From Bacillus cereus G9842 (GTDB lineage Bacteria > Bacillota > Bacilli > Bacillales > Bacillaceae_G): a stretch of DNA of 64,000 nt. The notes under the pieces are model-generated. The model saw nothing but the letters and a program-made list of their open reading frames with translations. It did not search any database and had not been told where the DNA came from. A program made the position numbers and the translations under genes. Positions 1 to 8,475 of the stretch are shown here, in pieces. The stretch covers positions 2,022,001 through 2,086,000 of the forward strand of contig NC_011772.1 in NCBI RefSeq assembly GCF_000021305.1, given 5' to 3'. Every line of letters begins with the position of its first letter. Positions within the stretch are counted from its first letter, which is position 1.

Positions 1-119
1 TAAGATAAAGTTATGAATTTGTATAAATAATCTATAATTTTCTTTATGAGTCATATTTGATATGTTAAAGAAAAGAGAGCGTTTAATCCAACTAAAATAT
101 ATGTAGAATGAGGTTTTAA

Positions 120-1037
120 ATGATTATTTTTATTATATTAGACGTAATATTACCAATATTAATATTGCTGCTAATTGGTGCAATTTTACAAAGGAAGTTC
201 CAATTTAACTTAAAGCAGCTATCTACACTTATTACTTATTGCTTGATGCCAGCGGCTGTATTTATGAATATATATGATATTAGTATAGAGACAGGTTTGT
301 TGCTCCAGATAATATACTATTTAATGCTTTATAGTTTGAGTCTGATCATAGTAAGTCATTTCATTTCAAAAACATTAAAGTTAGAAAAAGGAGAAAGTGC
401 AGCTCTAAAAAATAGTATTTCGTTAATGAATTCCGGTAATTATGGATTACCAGTAAGTCAATTGATTTTCAGTCACAATCCAGTGGGGGTTTCCATTCAA
501 ATTTTTATTGTGATTTTCCAGAATCTTTTAACTTATTCATATGGGATATATAACTTACTATCAGCAACAAAAACAATCGGAAGTATTATTCAATCATTTC
601 TAAGACTGCCTGTACTTCATGCGCTTGTATTAGGGGTTCTCTTTCAATCTTTTAAAATTCAAATACCTAATTCTATCTTTCTACCTCTTAATCAGCTTGC
701 GAATAGTTTTGTTGCAATAGCAATCATATTGCTAGGAGCGCAATTATCTAACATTAAGCTTAATTTTTTCCATCGAGTCATAACATGGGCTTTAATTGGA
801 AGGTTACTGATAGGACCATTATTAGCACTTGCCATGATCTATCTACTAAACATTGATGGTATTGTTGCACAATCATTATTTATTGCAAGTTCTTTTCCTA
901 CTTCAAGAAATACATCAACCATTGCTATGGAGTATCAAATAGAGCCTGAACTACATGCACAAATCGTTTTATTTTCAACACTTTTCAGCATTGTTACAGT
1001 AACTGTCGTTATTTATTTGTCATATATTTTGTTTTGA
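120..1037 (+). CDS. AEC family (auxin efflux carrier-like) permease
   Basis: This 305-residue integral membrane protein has about ten hydrophobic segments split by a short polar middle, the layout of the AEC/bile-arsenite superfamily. The N-terminal stretch (ILPILILLLIGAILQRK) and the C-terminal half (LIGRLLIGPLLAL, then SSFPTSRNTSTIAMEY) match the family pattern of two five-helix bundles. Members export or import organic anions such as malate; the substrate cannot be told here. A TGAGG ribosome site lies just before the ATG. It stands alone, with no operon partner. Confidence 0.8.
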   Translation: MIIFIILDVILPILILLLIGAILQRKFQFNLKQLSTLITYCLMPAAVFMNIYDISIETGLLLQIIYYLMLYSLSLIIVSHFISKTLKLEKGESAALKNSISLMNSGNYGLPVSQLIFSHNPVGVSIQIFIVIFQNLLTYSYGIYNLLSATKTIGSIIQSFLRLPVLHALVLGVLFQSFKIQIPNSIFLPLNQLANSFVAIAIILLGAQLSNIKLNFFHRVITWALIGRLLIGPLLALAMIYLLNIDGIVAQSLFIASSFPTSRNTSTIAMEYQIEPELHAQIVLFSTLFSIVTVTVVIYLSYILF

Positions 1038-1384
1038 ATATACGTGCAAAAACGAATAGATTTGAGGCGATAAATGATGGACGGAAATCCCATCGATATG
1101 AGAAGAAAACAGTCTTAGATATATTGGGTGTCGTTTACAATTGTACCATGTCTGATAATCAAGCAGTTTAATTCAAAAAAAGGAAACGCATTAGGGGTTA
1201 TTTCGGATGCAAATCTTTAAAGCATCTACATATAGACTTGCGAAAAAAGACACAATTTCGCTTATAATTGACGTTACATGAGCTTAGTTTGATAGCGATG
1301 GGGTGGGAGTGTCAAGTAAGAATTTTTTCTTTATTGATTTTATGCGGTTTTTCCGCAAAATTGTAACTAAGGAGGGATTCCAAG
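1038..1384. other. Intergenic stretch, 347 bp
   Basis: No convincing gene is visible. A 14-codon frame (ATG at about 1074, preceded by GAGGCG) could be a leader peptide or chance. A TTGCGA/TATAAT pair near 1238-1265 has 19 bp spacing and is a poor promoter candidate for the gene at 1385. Confidence 0.4.
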
Positions 1385-1762
1385 TTGAGTAAACAGAATA
1401 TCAGCACAACAGTTTCAGGAGATATAATTGTTACCCATCTAGTTGGAAATATAAAAACAGATGATGTGTATGAATGGTTTAATGGTTTTGAGCAGGTTTG
1501 TCAGCAATTCATTTCTGAAGGGCGGAAATACAAATTGTTGGTGGATAGAAAAGGATACACGCCAAATCATTTTTCTGTTCAAAAAGTATGGAAAGAGAAG
1601 TTCTTCAATGAAATCATTTTGAATAACAGTAAGGCAATTGCATTTCTCCTTGAAGAGGGGGAGATAATGGATTATTTACAACAATCTAATACGAAAGAAT
1701 CTGTGAGATTTTTTGATGATTATGAACAAGCGCTAATTTGGTTGAATGAATATCCAATATAA
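1385..1762 (+). CDS. Small STAS/SpoIIAA-like protein of unknown function
   Basis: This 125-residue soluble protein starts with TTG, chosen because a strong AAGGAGG sits about 9 bases upstream and no ATG fits. The alternating strand-helix pattern (GDIIVTHLVGN, then KYKLLVDRKGY, AIAFLLEEGE and FFDDYEQALIWL) resembles single-domain STAS/SEC14-like proteins common in Bacillus, where an acidic C-terminal helix reads 'EQALIWL'. No catalytic motif was found. It is monocistronic and followed by a strong terminator. Family assignment is by general shape only. Confidence 0.6.
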   Translation: MSKQNISTTVSGDIIVTHLVGNIKTDDVYEWFNGFEQVCQQFISEGRKYKLLVDRKGYTPNHFSVQKVWKEKFFNEIILNNSKAIAFLLEEGEIMDYLQQSNTKESVRFFDDYEQALIWLNEYPI

Positions 1763-1772
1763 AACCTGTATT

Positions 1773-1806
1773 GAAGCAGTTGCTCTCAAGCAACTGCTTT
1801 TTTTGT
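1773..1806 (+). terminator. Rho-independent terminator
   Basis: A GC-containing stem AAGCAGTTGC with loop TCTCAA and arm GCAACTGCTT is followed by seven T residues. It ends the transcript of the 125-residue protein. Confidence 0.9.
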
Positions 1807-1888
1807 CCGTAATTGTTGCCGCTATTTTTCTTCACAGATTCTTGTCCAATTGTTTGTCTGATCCTAAAAAGCGAAACTAAAGCAAAAG

Positions 1889-1917
1889 GAACAAACGCCT
1901 CTAAAAAACGTTTGTTC
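1889..1917 (-). terminator. Possible terminator of the nir-siroheme operon
   Basis: The stem GAACAAACG/CGTTTGTTC lies just past the sirC stop on the minus strand. The T-tract is weak, so termination is uncertain. Confidence 0.4.
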
Positions 1918-1949
1918 AAAGTTAATTACTATTTTAGCTAAGTGATAGA

Positions 1950-2423
1950 TTACATTTTATGAGTACGAGAAAGCTTGTTTATAAGTTTAGGAAATATAGA
2001 TGTTAGTTCCTGCTTCAAATGCTTCGTAAACGATGGATCTTTACCTGAAGTTGAAATAGTGACAACATATTCATCATGTCGGATGACACCAGGTGTGTGA
2101 AACGATGATTTTGTACCATCACTTACGACGTTAACCCACTGGAAATCATGGGCGGCCTGTTTGACCATCATATTTACAGCATGTTGATTTGTAGCTGCAT
2201 AAATAAGATGAGCATCTTTAATATCATTATTACTAAAAGCTTTTTGCTTCCAAGTAATATAAGGAAGTTCCTTCATTTCCTCGCAAATTTCTGGGCTGAT
2301 AACGGTGACAAAAGCGCCTGTATCCTTTAATCCGGACGCTTTTCGATATGCGATTTTACCACCACCAACTATAACGACCACTTTTTTATTTAAATTAAAC
2401 ATAAGAGGGTACATGTTATACAT
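1950..2423 (-). CDS. sirC: Precorrin-2 dehydrogenase (siroheme synthesis)
   Basis: This enzyme oxidises precorrin-2 to sirohydrochlorin with NAD+, the second step from uroporphyrinogen III to siroheme. The 157-residue protein opens with a Rossmann fold carrying VVIVGGGKIAYRKASGL (residues about 15-31), the hallmark of the CysG-N/SirC/Met8 family, followed by the conserved NVVSDGTKSSFHTPGVI segment. Length matches Bacillus YlnF/SirC; there is no methyltransferase domain because that is a separate gene here. It overlaps sirB by 8 bases, so it is translationally coupled and is the last gene of the nirBD-siroheme operon, supplying cofactor to NirB. Confidence 0.88.
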   Translation of the reverse strand: MYNMYPLMFNLNKKVVVIVGGGKIAYRKASGLKDTGAFVTVISPEICEEMKELPYITWKQKAFSNNDIKDAHLIYAATNQHAVNMMVKQAAHDFQWVNVVSDGTKSSFHTPGVIRHDEYVVTISTSGKDPSFTKHLKQELTSIFPKLINKLSRTHKM

Positions 2424-3126
2424 ATATGCATTCCTCCATTCGTTCTAATAATGTTAACTTCATGTATCTATCAAACTGAAGACAGTTACAAGTTGTAACG
2501 TGATCGTATTTTTTTGCATGCAATTTAATTTTTTGAAGTAATAATCCGGTAAAGAGAAGGTACGGCATGACATATACATGGGATGAAGTCGATGTTATAG
2601 CCTTGAGCTCAGCAGTAAAAGAGGGAGTTCCTTTCGTTAAAAAGGAGCACGATACTGGCATACTGAGTTTTCGTTCGACGACTGCTCCGATTTGTTGTAA
2701 TTCATGTAACGGCTGTGGATCACTACTGCCTCTCCCTACGAGTAAAACACTACTACCTTGCATTGGCATAGTTTCACGTATTCTTTTTACTACAAGTTCA
2801 ACCATATGTGGATGTGTACTAAAAGGTTGTACAACTGAAAATGTTATATGTGGATATTGCTTTTGTATTTTCTCTATCTCAAAAGGAATATCACGTTTAT
2901 AGTGAGCTGCTGCAAATAATAAAACAGGTACAATCATTATTGCAGTTGCACCCTCTAGTATTGCTTCTGTAACTGCATCCGAAATGGTAGGTGTCGTTAG
3001 TTCTAGGAAAGCTATTTTTTGAATCCGTTCGTTACGTTCTTTTATAACAGATTGAATAAAGTGAATGAATTGTTCGTTACCTTTTTGTAAGCGGCTCCCG
3101 TGTCCAACATATACAATTCCTTTCAT
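2416..3126 (-). CDS. sirB: Sirohydrochlorin ferrochelatase (SirB/CbiX type)
   Basis: This enzyme inserts Fe2+ into sirohydrochlorin to make siroheme. The 236-residue protein has two CbiX-like halves: the N-terminal half opens with GIVYVGHGSRLQKGNEQF, with the metal-binding His of the GHGS motif, and the second half has SVLLVGRGSSDPQPLHEL. The GHGS-to-GRGS change in the second half is usual for long SirB proteins. It overlaps the upstream methyltransferase gene (ATGA-type, 4 bases) and the downstream sirC, so the three siroheme enzymes are coupled. Confidence 0.85.
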   Translation of the reverse strand: MKGIVYVGHGSRLQKGNEQFIHFIQSVIKERNERIQKIAFLELTTPTISDAVTEAILEGATAIMIVPVLLFAAAHYKRDIPFEIEKIQKQYPHITFSVVQPFSTHPHMVELVVKRIRETMPMQGSSVLLVGRGSSDPQPLHELQQIGAVVERKLSMPVSCSFLTKGTPSFTAELKAITSTSSHVYVMPYLLFTGLLLQKIKLHAKKYDHVTTCNCLQFDRYMKLTLLERMEECIYV

Positions 3127-4547
3127 CGTACCACCAAATCTTTCTTCATAATCATGTCTTGTAATTGCTCATCTACATTATGAAAACCGACTTTATTCGC
3201 ATAGTGTAAAGTTGGAACGTCGGTATACGAGAATGGGAGGGTAAGAATATTGATAAAGCCTAGGCGTTTTATTTCTGCTAGAAACGTATCAATAGAAGCA
3301 CGACCTTCAAATACAATGCTGTCCCATGAGAATTCAGAAAGCATACGGGAATGAATTTCATCGAAGCGATGATCAATTGTGTACTCATGAGTCATCATAT
3401 AGGAACCAGCACCAATTTTTTCTTGAATAACAGCAATTCGGTTAATGTTTCGTCCTAAATAAATCGTTGAATTCGAAGAAAATTGCGCAGGTTTACTTAA
3501 CAATCCATATTGCATAAGCTTTTCTTGAATAGAAAGGTTCATATACTGAAGCTCTGCCTGTAAGGAGCGAATATCTTTATGATATTTACTACATGATTGC
3601 ACTAAGATGTCTACACTCTCAGCGGAACAAAATACAAGACGATCAACGTTAAAAATCTTATTAATTTGTTCAGAGGTTAATGTGTATTCTTTCTTTTGGA
3701 AAATTGGAATTTGATATATTTCTGCACCGGACTCTTGTAACATTTGCTTTATTGCGCTTTTTTTATTTGTTGCAGATGCAAGTAAAACTTTCTTGCCGTG
3801 CAATGGTTTACGTTCTTTCCAAGCAATTTGATTCCGTAAAGTAACAACATCACCAACAATTGTCATAGAAGGGTTAGAAATATTTTCGTCTTTGACGATA
3901 GAAACAATGGTGGACAGTGTCCCTGTGACTACACGTTGTTTACCAGTTGTACCCCATTCAATGACGGCTACTGGTGTATCTTTTTTCTTTCCTGCTTGTA
4001 GTAAGTTTTCACAAATTGTAGGTAAGTTTTTTATACCCATGTAGTAGGCGATCGTGTCGCTATTATAGGATGAATTATATTTTCCATGATCGGTTAAAGG
4101 GCCTTTTGCATGCCCAGTTAATAAAGTGATGCTATTACTGTAGTTACGGTGGGTGAGGGGGATACCTGCATAGCTACTAGCGGCGATGCTAGATGTAATA
4201 CCTGGTACGATTTCATATGGAACGTTCGCTGCTGCTAAAGTTTCTGCTTCTTCACCAACGCGGCCAAAAATAGATGGATCTCCGCCCTTTAATCGGACAA
4301 CGATTTTTCCTTCTTGTGCGAATTGAAGGAGGTGGGCGTTAATCATTTCTTGTCGCATAATATGATTCTTTGGCATTTTGCCGCAATACATAAGTTCACA
4401 TGTTTCTTTTGTATAACTAAGAAAGAAAGGGTTTAATAAACGGTCATATAAAACGATATCTGCACGCTTTAAACAATCTATCGCTTTCTTTGTAATAAGC
4501 CCTTCATCACCTGGTCCTGCACCAACTAAATATACATATCCGTTCAT
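3123..4547 (-). CDS. Uroporphyrinogen-III C-methyltransferase fused to a HemD-like domain
   Basis: The N-terminal 240 residues are an SUMT/CobA methyltransferase: VYLVGAGPGDEGLITKKA, VRLKGGDPSIFGRVGEEAE, the GITSSIAASSYAGIPLTHR block and WGTTGKQRVVTGTL. It adds two methyl groups from S-adenosylmethionine to uroporphyrinogen III, giving precorrin-2. Residues about 250-474 resemble uroporphyrinogen-III synthase (HGKKVLLASATNKKSAIKQM, VDRLVFCSAESVDILV). The whole is 474 residues, about twice a stand-alone SUMT. The HemD half is divergent and may be inactive. A GAGGTG ribosome site precedes the ATG. It probably depends on the nirB promoter, past a hairpin at 4573-4599. Confidence 0.85.
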   Translation of the reverse strand: MNGYVYLVGAGPGDEGLITKKAIDCLKRADIVLYDRLLNPFFLSYTKETCELMYCGKMPKNHIMRQEMINAHLLQFAQEGKIVVRLKGGDPSIFGRVGEEAETLAAANVPYEIVPGITSSIAASSYAGIPLTHRNYSNSITLLTGHAKGPLTDHGKYNSSYNSDTIAYYMGIKNLPTICENLLQAGKKKDTPVAVIEWGTTGKQRVVTGTLSTIVSIVKDENISNPSMTIVGDVVTLRNQIAWKERKPLHGKKVLLASATNKKSAIKQMLQESGAEIYQIPIFQKKEYTLTSEQINKIFNVDRLVFCSAESVDILVQSCSKYHKDIRSLQAELQYMNLSIQEKLMQYGLLSKPAQFSSNSTIYLGRNINRIAVIQEKIGAGSYMMTHEYTIDHRFDEIHSRMLSEFSWDSIVFEGRASIDTFLAEIKRLGFINILTLPFSYTDVPTLHYANKVGFHNVDEQLQDMIMKKDLVVR

Positions 4548-4572
4548 AATCGCACCTCTTCTATTTTTATGT

Positions 4573-4599
4573 AAAAGGAAGCCAGAGGAGGCTTCCTTT
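4573..4599 (-). terminator. Intra-operon hairpin between nirD and the siroheme genes
   Basis: The stem AAAGGAAGCC/GGCTTCCTTT with a 6-base loop is followed on the minus strand by a short T-run (TTTTAC). It could act as a partial terminator or RNA-processing site, lowering siroheme gene expression relative to nirBD. Confidence 0.5.
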
Positions 4600-4605
4600 C
4601 GTAAA

Positions 4606-4932
4606 TTACATGTTTATATAAATGTCACCATCAATAACTTCTACTTCGTATGTTTGGATACAGCCGTCATCAGGTTTTTGCACTTCACCTGTTAGTAATG
4701 AAATTTTCCAATCATGCAGTGGACAAAAGACGAATTCTCCAGATACAATTCCTTCTGCTAACGGTCCGTTTTTATGAGGACAACGATTTTCTACAGCTCG
4801 AATATCTCCATTTGAAAGGCGGAATAGGGCGATAGACATACCATTCATTTGCACCTCTTTACCGATTTGAATAGGAAGGTCTTCCGCACGCATAACTTTT
4901 ATTTTTTCTTTCGTTTGTATCATATAGATCAC
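4606..4932 (-). CDS. nirD: Assimilatory/ammonifying nitrite reductase small subunit
   Basis: NirD is the small subunit of NAD(P)H-dependent siroheme nitrite reductase, which reduces nitrite to ammonium in the cytoplasm. This 108-residue protein is a Rieske-like beta fold with cysteine-histidine pairs in ENRCPHKNGPLAEG and FCPLHDWKISL, both pairs intact. It lies 6 bases after nirB in the same direction. The first three codons could be skipped in favour of an internal Met, but the chosen ATG follows AGGAGC at suitable distance. Confidence 0.92.
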   Translation of the reverse strand: MIYMIQTKEKIKVMRAEDLPIQIGKEVQMNGMSIALFRLSNGDIRAVENRCPHKNGPLAEGIVSGEFVFCPLHDWKISLLTGEVQKPDDGCIQTYEVEVIDGDIYINM

Positions 4933-4938
4933 AGCTCC

Positions 4939-7344
4939 TTATTTCACAGTTTCTACTTCATACATCGCTTTTAATGATTTCGTTTCTAGTGCTTGTCCCC
5001 ATGCTTCTTTATATGTGCCACGAGCTTTTTGGAAACGTTCATTTAACTTAGTGACCATATTTGCATCTTGCAGTATTTCTTTTATGTGATCGAAGCCTAA
5101 ACGTTCTGTCCAGTAGGCAGTACGCTCTCCATAAATACCAGTTTCACGATAATATTGCATATAAGCTGTAGCGATGCGAAGGACATCATCTTCAGTAGGG
5201 ACAATCATTACAAAATCAGCTTCGCGTACTTCCGTACCACCATTTCCGCCAATATAAAGTTGGTATCCATTTTCGACACAAACAACGCCAAAATCTTTCG
5301 TCAGTACTTCCGCACAGTTACGCGGACAGCCCGTTACACCCATCTTCATTTTATGAGGTGTATCTACCATTTCTAATGATTGTTCAAGCAACATACCAAG
5401 TCCTAATGAATCTTTCGTACCGAAACGGCAGAAGCGAGAACCAACACATGATTTTACATTACGAAGCGATTTTGAATATGCATATCCCGAAGTCATATGT
5501 AAGTCAGCCCATACGTTAGGTAAATCTTGCTTCTTAACACCATATAAGCCGATTCGGCTTGCACCTGTAATTTTCACAAGAGGAACATCGTACTTTTTCG
5601 CAACTTCAGCAATTTTCATTAAATCATCAGCTGTTGTAACGCCTCCGTACATGCGTGGAATAACAGAGAATGTACCATCGTGCTGGATGTTACCATTCAT
5701 TCTTTCATTAACGAAACGGGACGATTTATCATCTTCATATTCTTCTGGAATCGCCATACGTAAATAGTAGTTTAAAGCAGGACGACATTTTGAACAGCCT
5801 TCTTCATGTATAAAACCAAGAACATTTCGTACTTCTTTTGGAGATTTTAAGCCTTTCTCGTGAATGGCCGCTACGACTTCATCACGGGATAAAGTTGTAC
5901 ATCCACACATACCGGCAGATTGCGCTGAGGCATCAAAAGCATCTCCAAGTGTATGAGATAAAACTTGTTCCACAAGCGGACGGCATTTACCACAAGAACC
6001 TGCGGCTTTCGTACAGCCCTTAACTTCTTCAAAAGTCGTTAACTCTTGTTCTAAAATGGCGTGAACGATTGTACCTTTCGTAACACCATTACATCCGCAA
6101 ATCGTGTCATCCGCACTCATTGTAGCAACGTCAAGTGCACTTTCTTCACCAGCTTTGTGGAGAAGGGAAGCGGCTGTATATTCTTGTATATCCTCTTCTT
6201 TCTTTAACATGCTAAAGAGGCGTGTACCGTCAGCTGTGTCACCATATAAAACGATACCGACGACTTTATTGTCACGAATTAATACTTTTTTATAGGAACG
6301 TTTACATTCATCAAAGATGGATATTGCTTTCGTTTGGTCATCTTCATAAATTTGGCCAGCAGAGAATAAATCACAACCTGCAACTTTTAATTGTGTACCG
6401 ACGATACTGCCCGTATATCCATCAGTTTGTAAATTCGTTATATGTTTTGCTAATATCGCACCTTGTTCATAAAGAGGAGCAACAAGTCCATATGCGATAC
6501 CGTCATGTTCTGCACATTCTCCAACTGCATAAATGGATTCATCATTTGTTAGCATATAGTCATTGACTACAATACCGCGATTTACAATTAAACCAGCATC
6601 TTTTGCTATTTGCGTATTTGGGCGTATTCCGACAGCCATTACGATTAAATCACAATCTACAACTTCACCATCTTCAAATTGAATGCCCTCAACATGGTCT
6701 GTACCAAGAATTTTTACAGTTTTCTTTTCCATTAGAAATTGCATGCCTTGCGCTTCTAAATCTTCGCGTAATAGAGAAGCTGCTTTGGCATCTAGTTGTT
6801 GCTCCATTAAGCTTGGCATTAAATGAACGACATATACGTCCATTCCTAAATCAATAAGACCTCTTGCAGCTTCTAAGCCAAGTAATCCACCACCAATGAC
6901 AACAGCCTTTTTCTTTTCATTAGCGGTATCAATCATAAATTGTGTATCTTCAATAGTTCGAAATCCTGTTACGCCAGGAAGAGTAGAACCTTCAACGGGC
7001 AAAATAAAAGCACTAGAACCTGTTGCGATAATTAGTTTGTCATATGTAAGAGTACGATTTTTTTCTGTGATAATTATTTTTTCTTCTCGGTTAATACTTT
7101 GAACCCTTTCATCTGTATACAAAGTTATTTCATTTTCCTCATACCAACTATATTCATTCATAATGATATCTTGCATATTTGTTTTGCCTTGTAAAACATG
7201 AGAGAGCATAATGCGATTGTAGTTTGGATGTGGTTCATCTCCAAAAATAGTAATCTCATATGAATCACTATCATGTTTTAATATTTCTTCCATACAACGT
7301 ATGCCAGCCATACCATTTCCGATCATAACTAAACGTTTTTTCAT
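4939..7344 (-). CDS. nirB: NAD(P)H nitrite reductase large subunit
   Basis: NirB (801 residues) carries out six-electron reduction of nitrite to ammonium. The domains run as follows: FAD-binding Rossmann motif GNGMAG at residues 9-14; a second dinucleotide motif VVIGGGLLGLEAARG near residue 150; two BFD-like [2Fe-2S] modules (ICGCNGV ... GSCGKCRP, and MCGCTTL ... CSKCRP); then the sulfite/nitrite reductase domain with the siroheme/[4Fe-4S] cysteines in GSRFCRFG (near 635) and GCPRNCAE (near 673). All ligands are present. It heads an operon with nirD and the siroheme genes. An Fnr-type site at -41.5 predicts anaerobic induction. Confidence 0.95.
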   Translation of the reverse strand: MKKRLVMIGNGMAGIRCMEEILKHDSDSYEITIFGDEPHPNYNRIMLSHVLQGKTNMQDIIMNEYSWYEENEITLYTDERVQSINREEKIIITEKNRTLTYDKLIIATGSSAFILPVEGSTLPGVTGFRTIEDTQFMIDTANEKKKAVVIGGGLLGLEAARGLIDLGMDVYVVHLMPSLMEQQLDAKAASLLREDLEAQGMQFLMEKKTVKILGTDHVEGIQFEDGEVVDCDLIVMAVGIRPNTQIAKDAGLIVNRGIVVNDYMLTNDESIYAVGECAEHDGIAYGLVAPLYEQGAILAKHITNLQTDGYTGSIVGTQLKVAGCDLFSAGQIYEDDQTKAISIFDECKRSYKKVLIRDNKVVGIVLYGDTADGTRLFSMLKKEEDIQEYTAASLLHKAGEESALDVATMSADDTICGCNGVTKGTIVHAILEQELTTFEEVKGCTKAAGSCGKCRPLVEQVLSHTLGDAFDASAQSAGMCGCTTLSRDEVVAAIHEKGLKSPKEVRNVLGFIHEEGCSKCRPALNYYLRMAIPEEYEDDKSSRFVNERMNGNIQHDGTFSVIPRMYGGVTTADDLMKIAEVAKKYDVPLVKITGASRIGLYGVKKQDLPNVWADLHMTSGYAYSKSLRNVKSCVGSRFCRFGTKDSLGLGMLLEQSLEMVDTPHKMKMGVTGCPRNCAEVLTKDFGVVCVENGYQLYIGGNGGTEVREADFVMIVPTEDDVLRIATAYMQYYRETGIYGERTAYWTERLGFDHIKEILQDANMVTKLNERFQKARGTYKEAWGQALETKSLKAMYEVETVK

Positions 7345-7386
7345 TTTCGTTTCCCCTTTTTATGTGAAGTGTTGAACAAAGGATTA

Positions 7387-7436
7387 TATTTCTATTATAG
7401 AAAATTTAAAAAGAGGGAGATGTGATATTTATCACA
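7387..7436 (-). promoter_or_regulatory. Fnr-dependent promoter of nirB
   Basis: The perfect palindrome TGTGA-TATTTA-TCACA occupies 7421-7436. On the minus strand a perfect -10 TATAAT lies at 7399-7394, predicting a start at 7387. The palindrome centre (7428.5) is then exactly at -41.5, the class II activator position used by Bacillus Fnr. No -35 hexamer is evident, as expected for an activator-dependent promoter. Confidence 0.8.
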
Positions 7437-7552
7437 TTTTTACAATGATTCACAAATTGTTAAAATTCGGACTTATTCGAGAGGGATGTGTATATTCTTT
7501 ACCAAATGAAAAAACAGGACATAAGTATTTACACTCATGTCCTGCACTTAAT

Positions 7553-8260
7553 TTACACTCTCGTAATTGCACGTGGAAATAAAATGTTATTTTCTAAATG
7601 AATATGCTCAAATAAATCAGACTCTAGTGCTTCAAGGCGTTGATAAACAAGTCGATAAGTGCCGCAAGCTCCTTCTGGAGGAGTAAAGTCATTCGTCACT
7701 TTACGAAGCTCTTTAATAATGTTGCCTGCGTGGTTATGTTCATTTTCCAACTCATCTACTACTTTACGTAACTTCACATAGTTTTCTTCAGTTGGATTTT
7801 GTTCAAATTCTAAAATTAATGGAAAATCTTCTGTTTCTTCTTTAATTAAATGTTGTTCTAGTTCCATCTTTAGTTCATGAAATAGCTTATGAATTTGAGC
7901 TAAATGAGGCTGACTTGCCCCATGAACACGTAATACTTTTGTCACATACGGACTTAATTGTGGCAACTCTTCATTTAAATAGCGATGATGCTTATTTATA
8001 ACATAATCAATCAATTCGCGATAAGAAGCATTTTTCCAATCAATTTCAGATTCATTTAATCGTTTCATATTATTATAAAGCGTATTTAACTCTGTAAGCA
8101 CTTCAGTAGCTGATAAATTTCTTTCATGAATTGCATCAATAAGCGGTTTATTGCCACCACAACAAAAATCTATTCTATATGATTTAAAAAGATCACTAGC
8201 TTTCGGGAATTGTGTAACGATCTCACCGACAATAGAAGTTTCAGTAAATGTATGTTTCAT
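7553..8260 (-). CDS. ric: Di-iron iron-sulfur cluster repair protein (Ric/ScdA)
   Basis: This 235-residue protein repairs Fe-S clusters damaged by nitric oxide or oxidation. It has the N-terminal ScdA_N domain with the CCGG motif at residues 33-36 (YRIDFCCGGNKPLIDA) and a hemerythrin-like four-helix domain with iron-ligand histidines and glutamates (NKHHRYLNEELP, ELEQHLIKEETEDFP, NEHNHAGNII, FEHIHLENNILFPRA). Length matches the family. It is divergent in regulation from nothing nearby but shares the Fnr-site architecture of nirB, which fits a role in protecting enzymes during nitrite/NO metabolism. Confidence 0.92.
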   Translation of the reverse strand: MKHTFTETSIVGEIVTQFPKASDLFKSYRIDFCCGGNKPLIDAIHERNLSATEVLTELNTLYNNMKRLNESEIDWKNASYRELIDYVINKHHRYLNEELPQLSPYVTKVLRVHGASQPHLAQIHKLFHELKMELEQHLIKEETEDFPLILEFEQNPTEENYVKLRKVVDELENEHNHAGNIIKELRKVTNDFTPPEGACGTYRLVYQRLEALESDLFEHIHLENNILFPRAITRV

Positions 8261-8293
8261 ATGAACGCCTCCATAAAGTTTGAATGTAATTAC

Positions 8294-8343
8294 TAAATTA
8301 AGAATAGCGATAAATGAAAATCAATGTGGTGATTGAAATCACT
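8294..8343 (-). promoter_or_regulatory. Probable Fnr-dependent promoter of ric
   Basis: The imperfect palindrome GGTGA-TTGAAA-TCACT (8328-8343) has two mismatches to TGTGA-N6-TCACA. On the minus strand a -10 TATTCT at 8306-8301 predicts a start at 8294, placing the centre (8335.5) at -41.5, the same geometry as at nirB. Confidence 0.65.
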
Positions 8344-8437
8344 TATTATGTGTCATTTTTGAGAATAATAGTATGAAATTTATTTAAGAACACATCTAAA
8401 TAAGAGAAAGGGATATTAAATGTAAGGCATTACAGTA

Positions 8438-8467
8438 AAAAAAGAAGCTTTTACTAAGCTTCTTTTT
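8438..8467 (-). terminator. Bidirectional terminator after the Excalibur protein gene
   Basis: The stem AAGAAGCTT/AAGCTTCTT with short loop TTACT is flanked by A-runs and T-runs on both sides, so it works on either strand. Confidence 0.8.
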
Positions 8468-8475
8468 TATTACTA

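Noticed and set aside
5155..7102. Several open frames antisense to nirB
   Set aside because: They lack ribosome sites, have His/Leu/Tyr-rich shadow composition and oppose a fully conserved gene.
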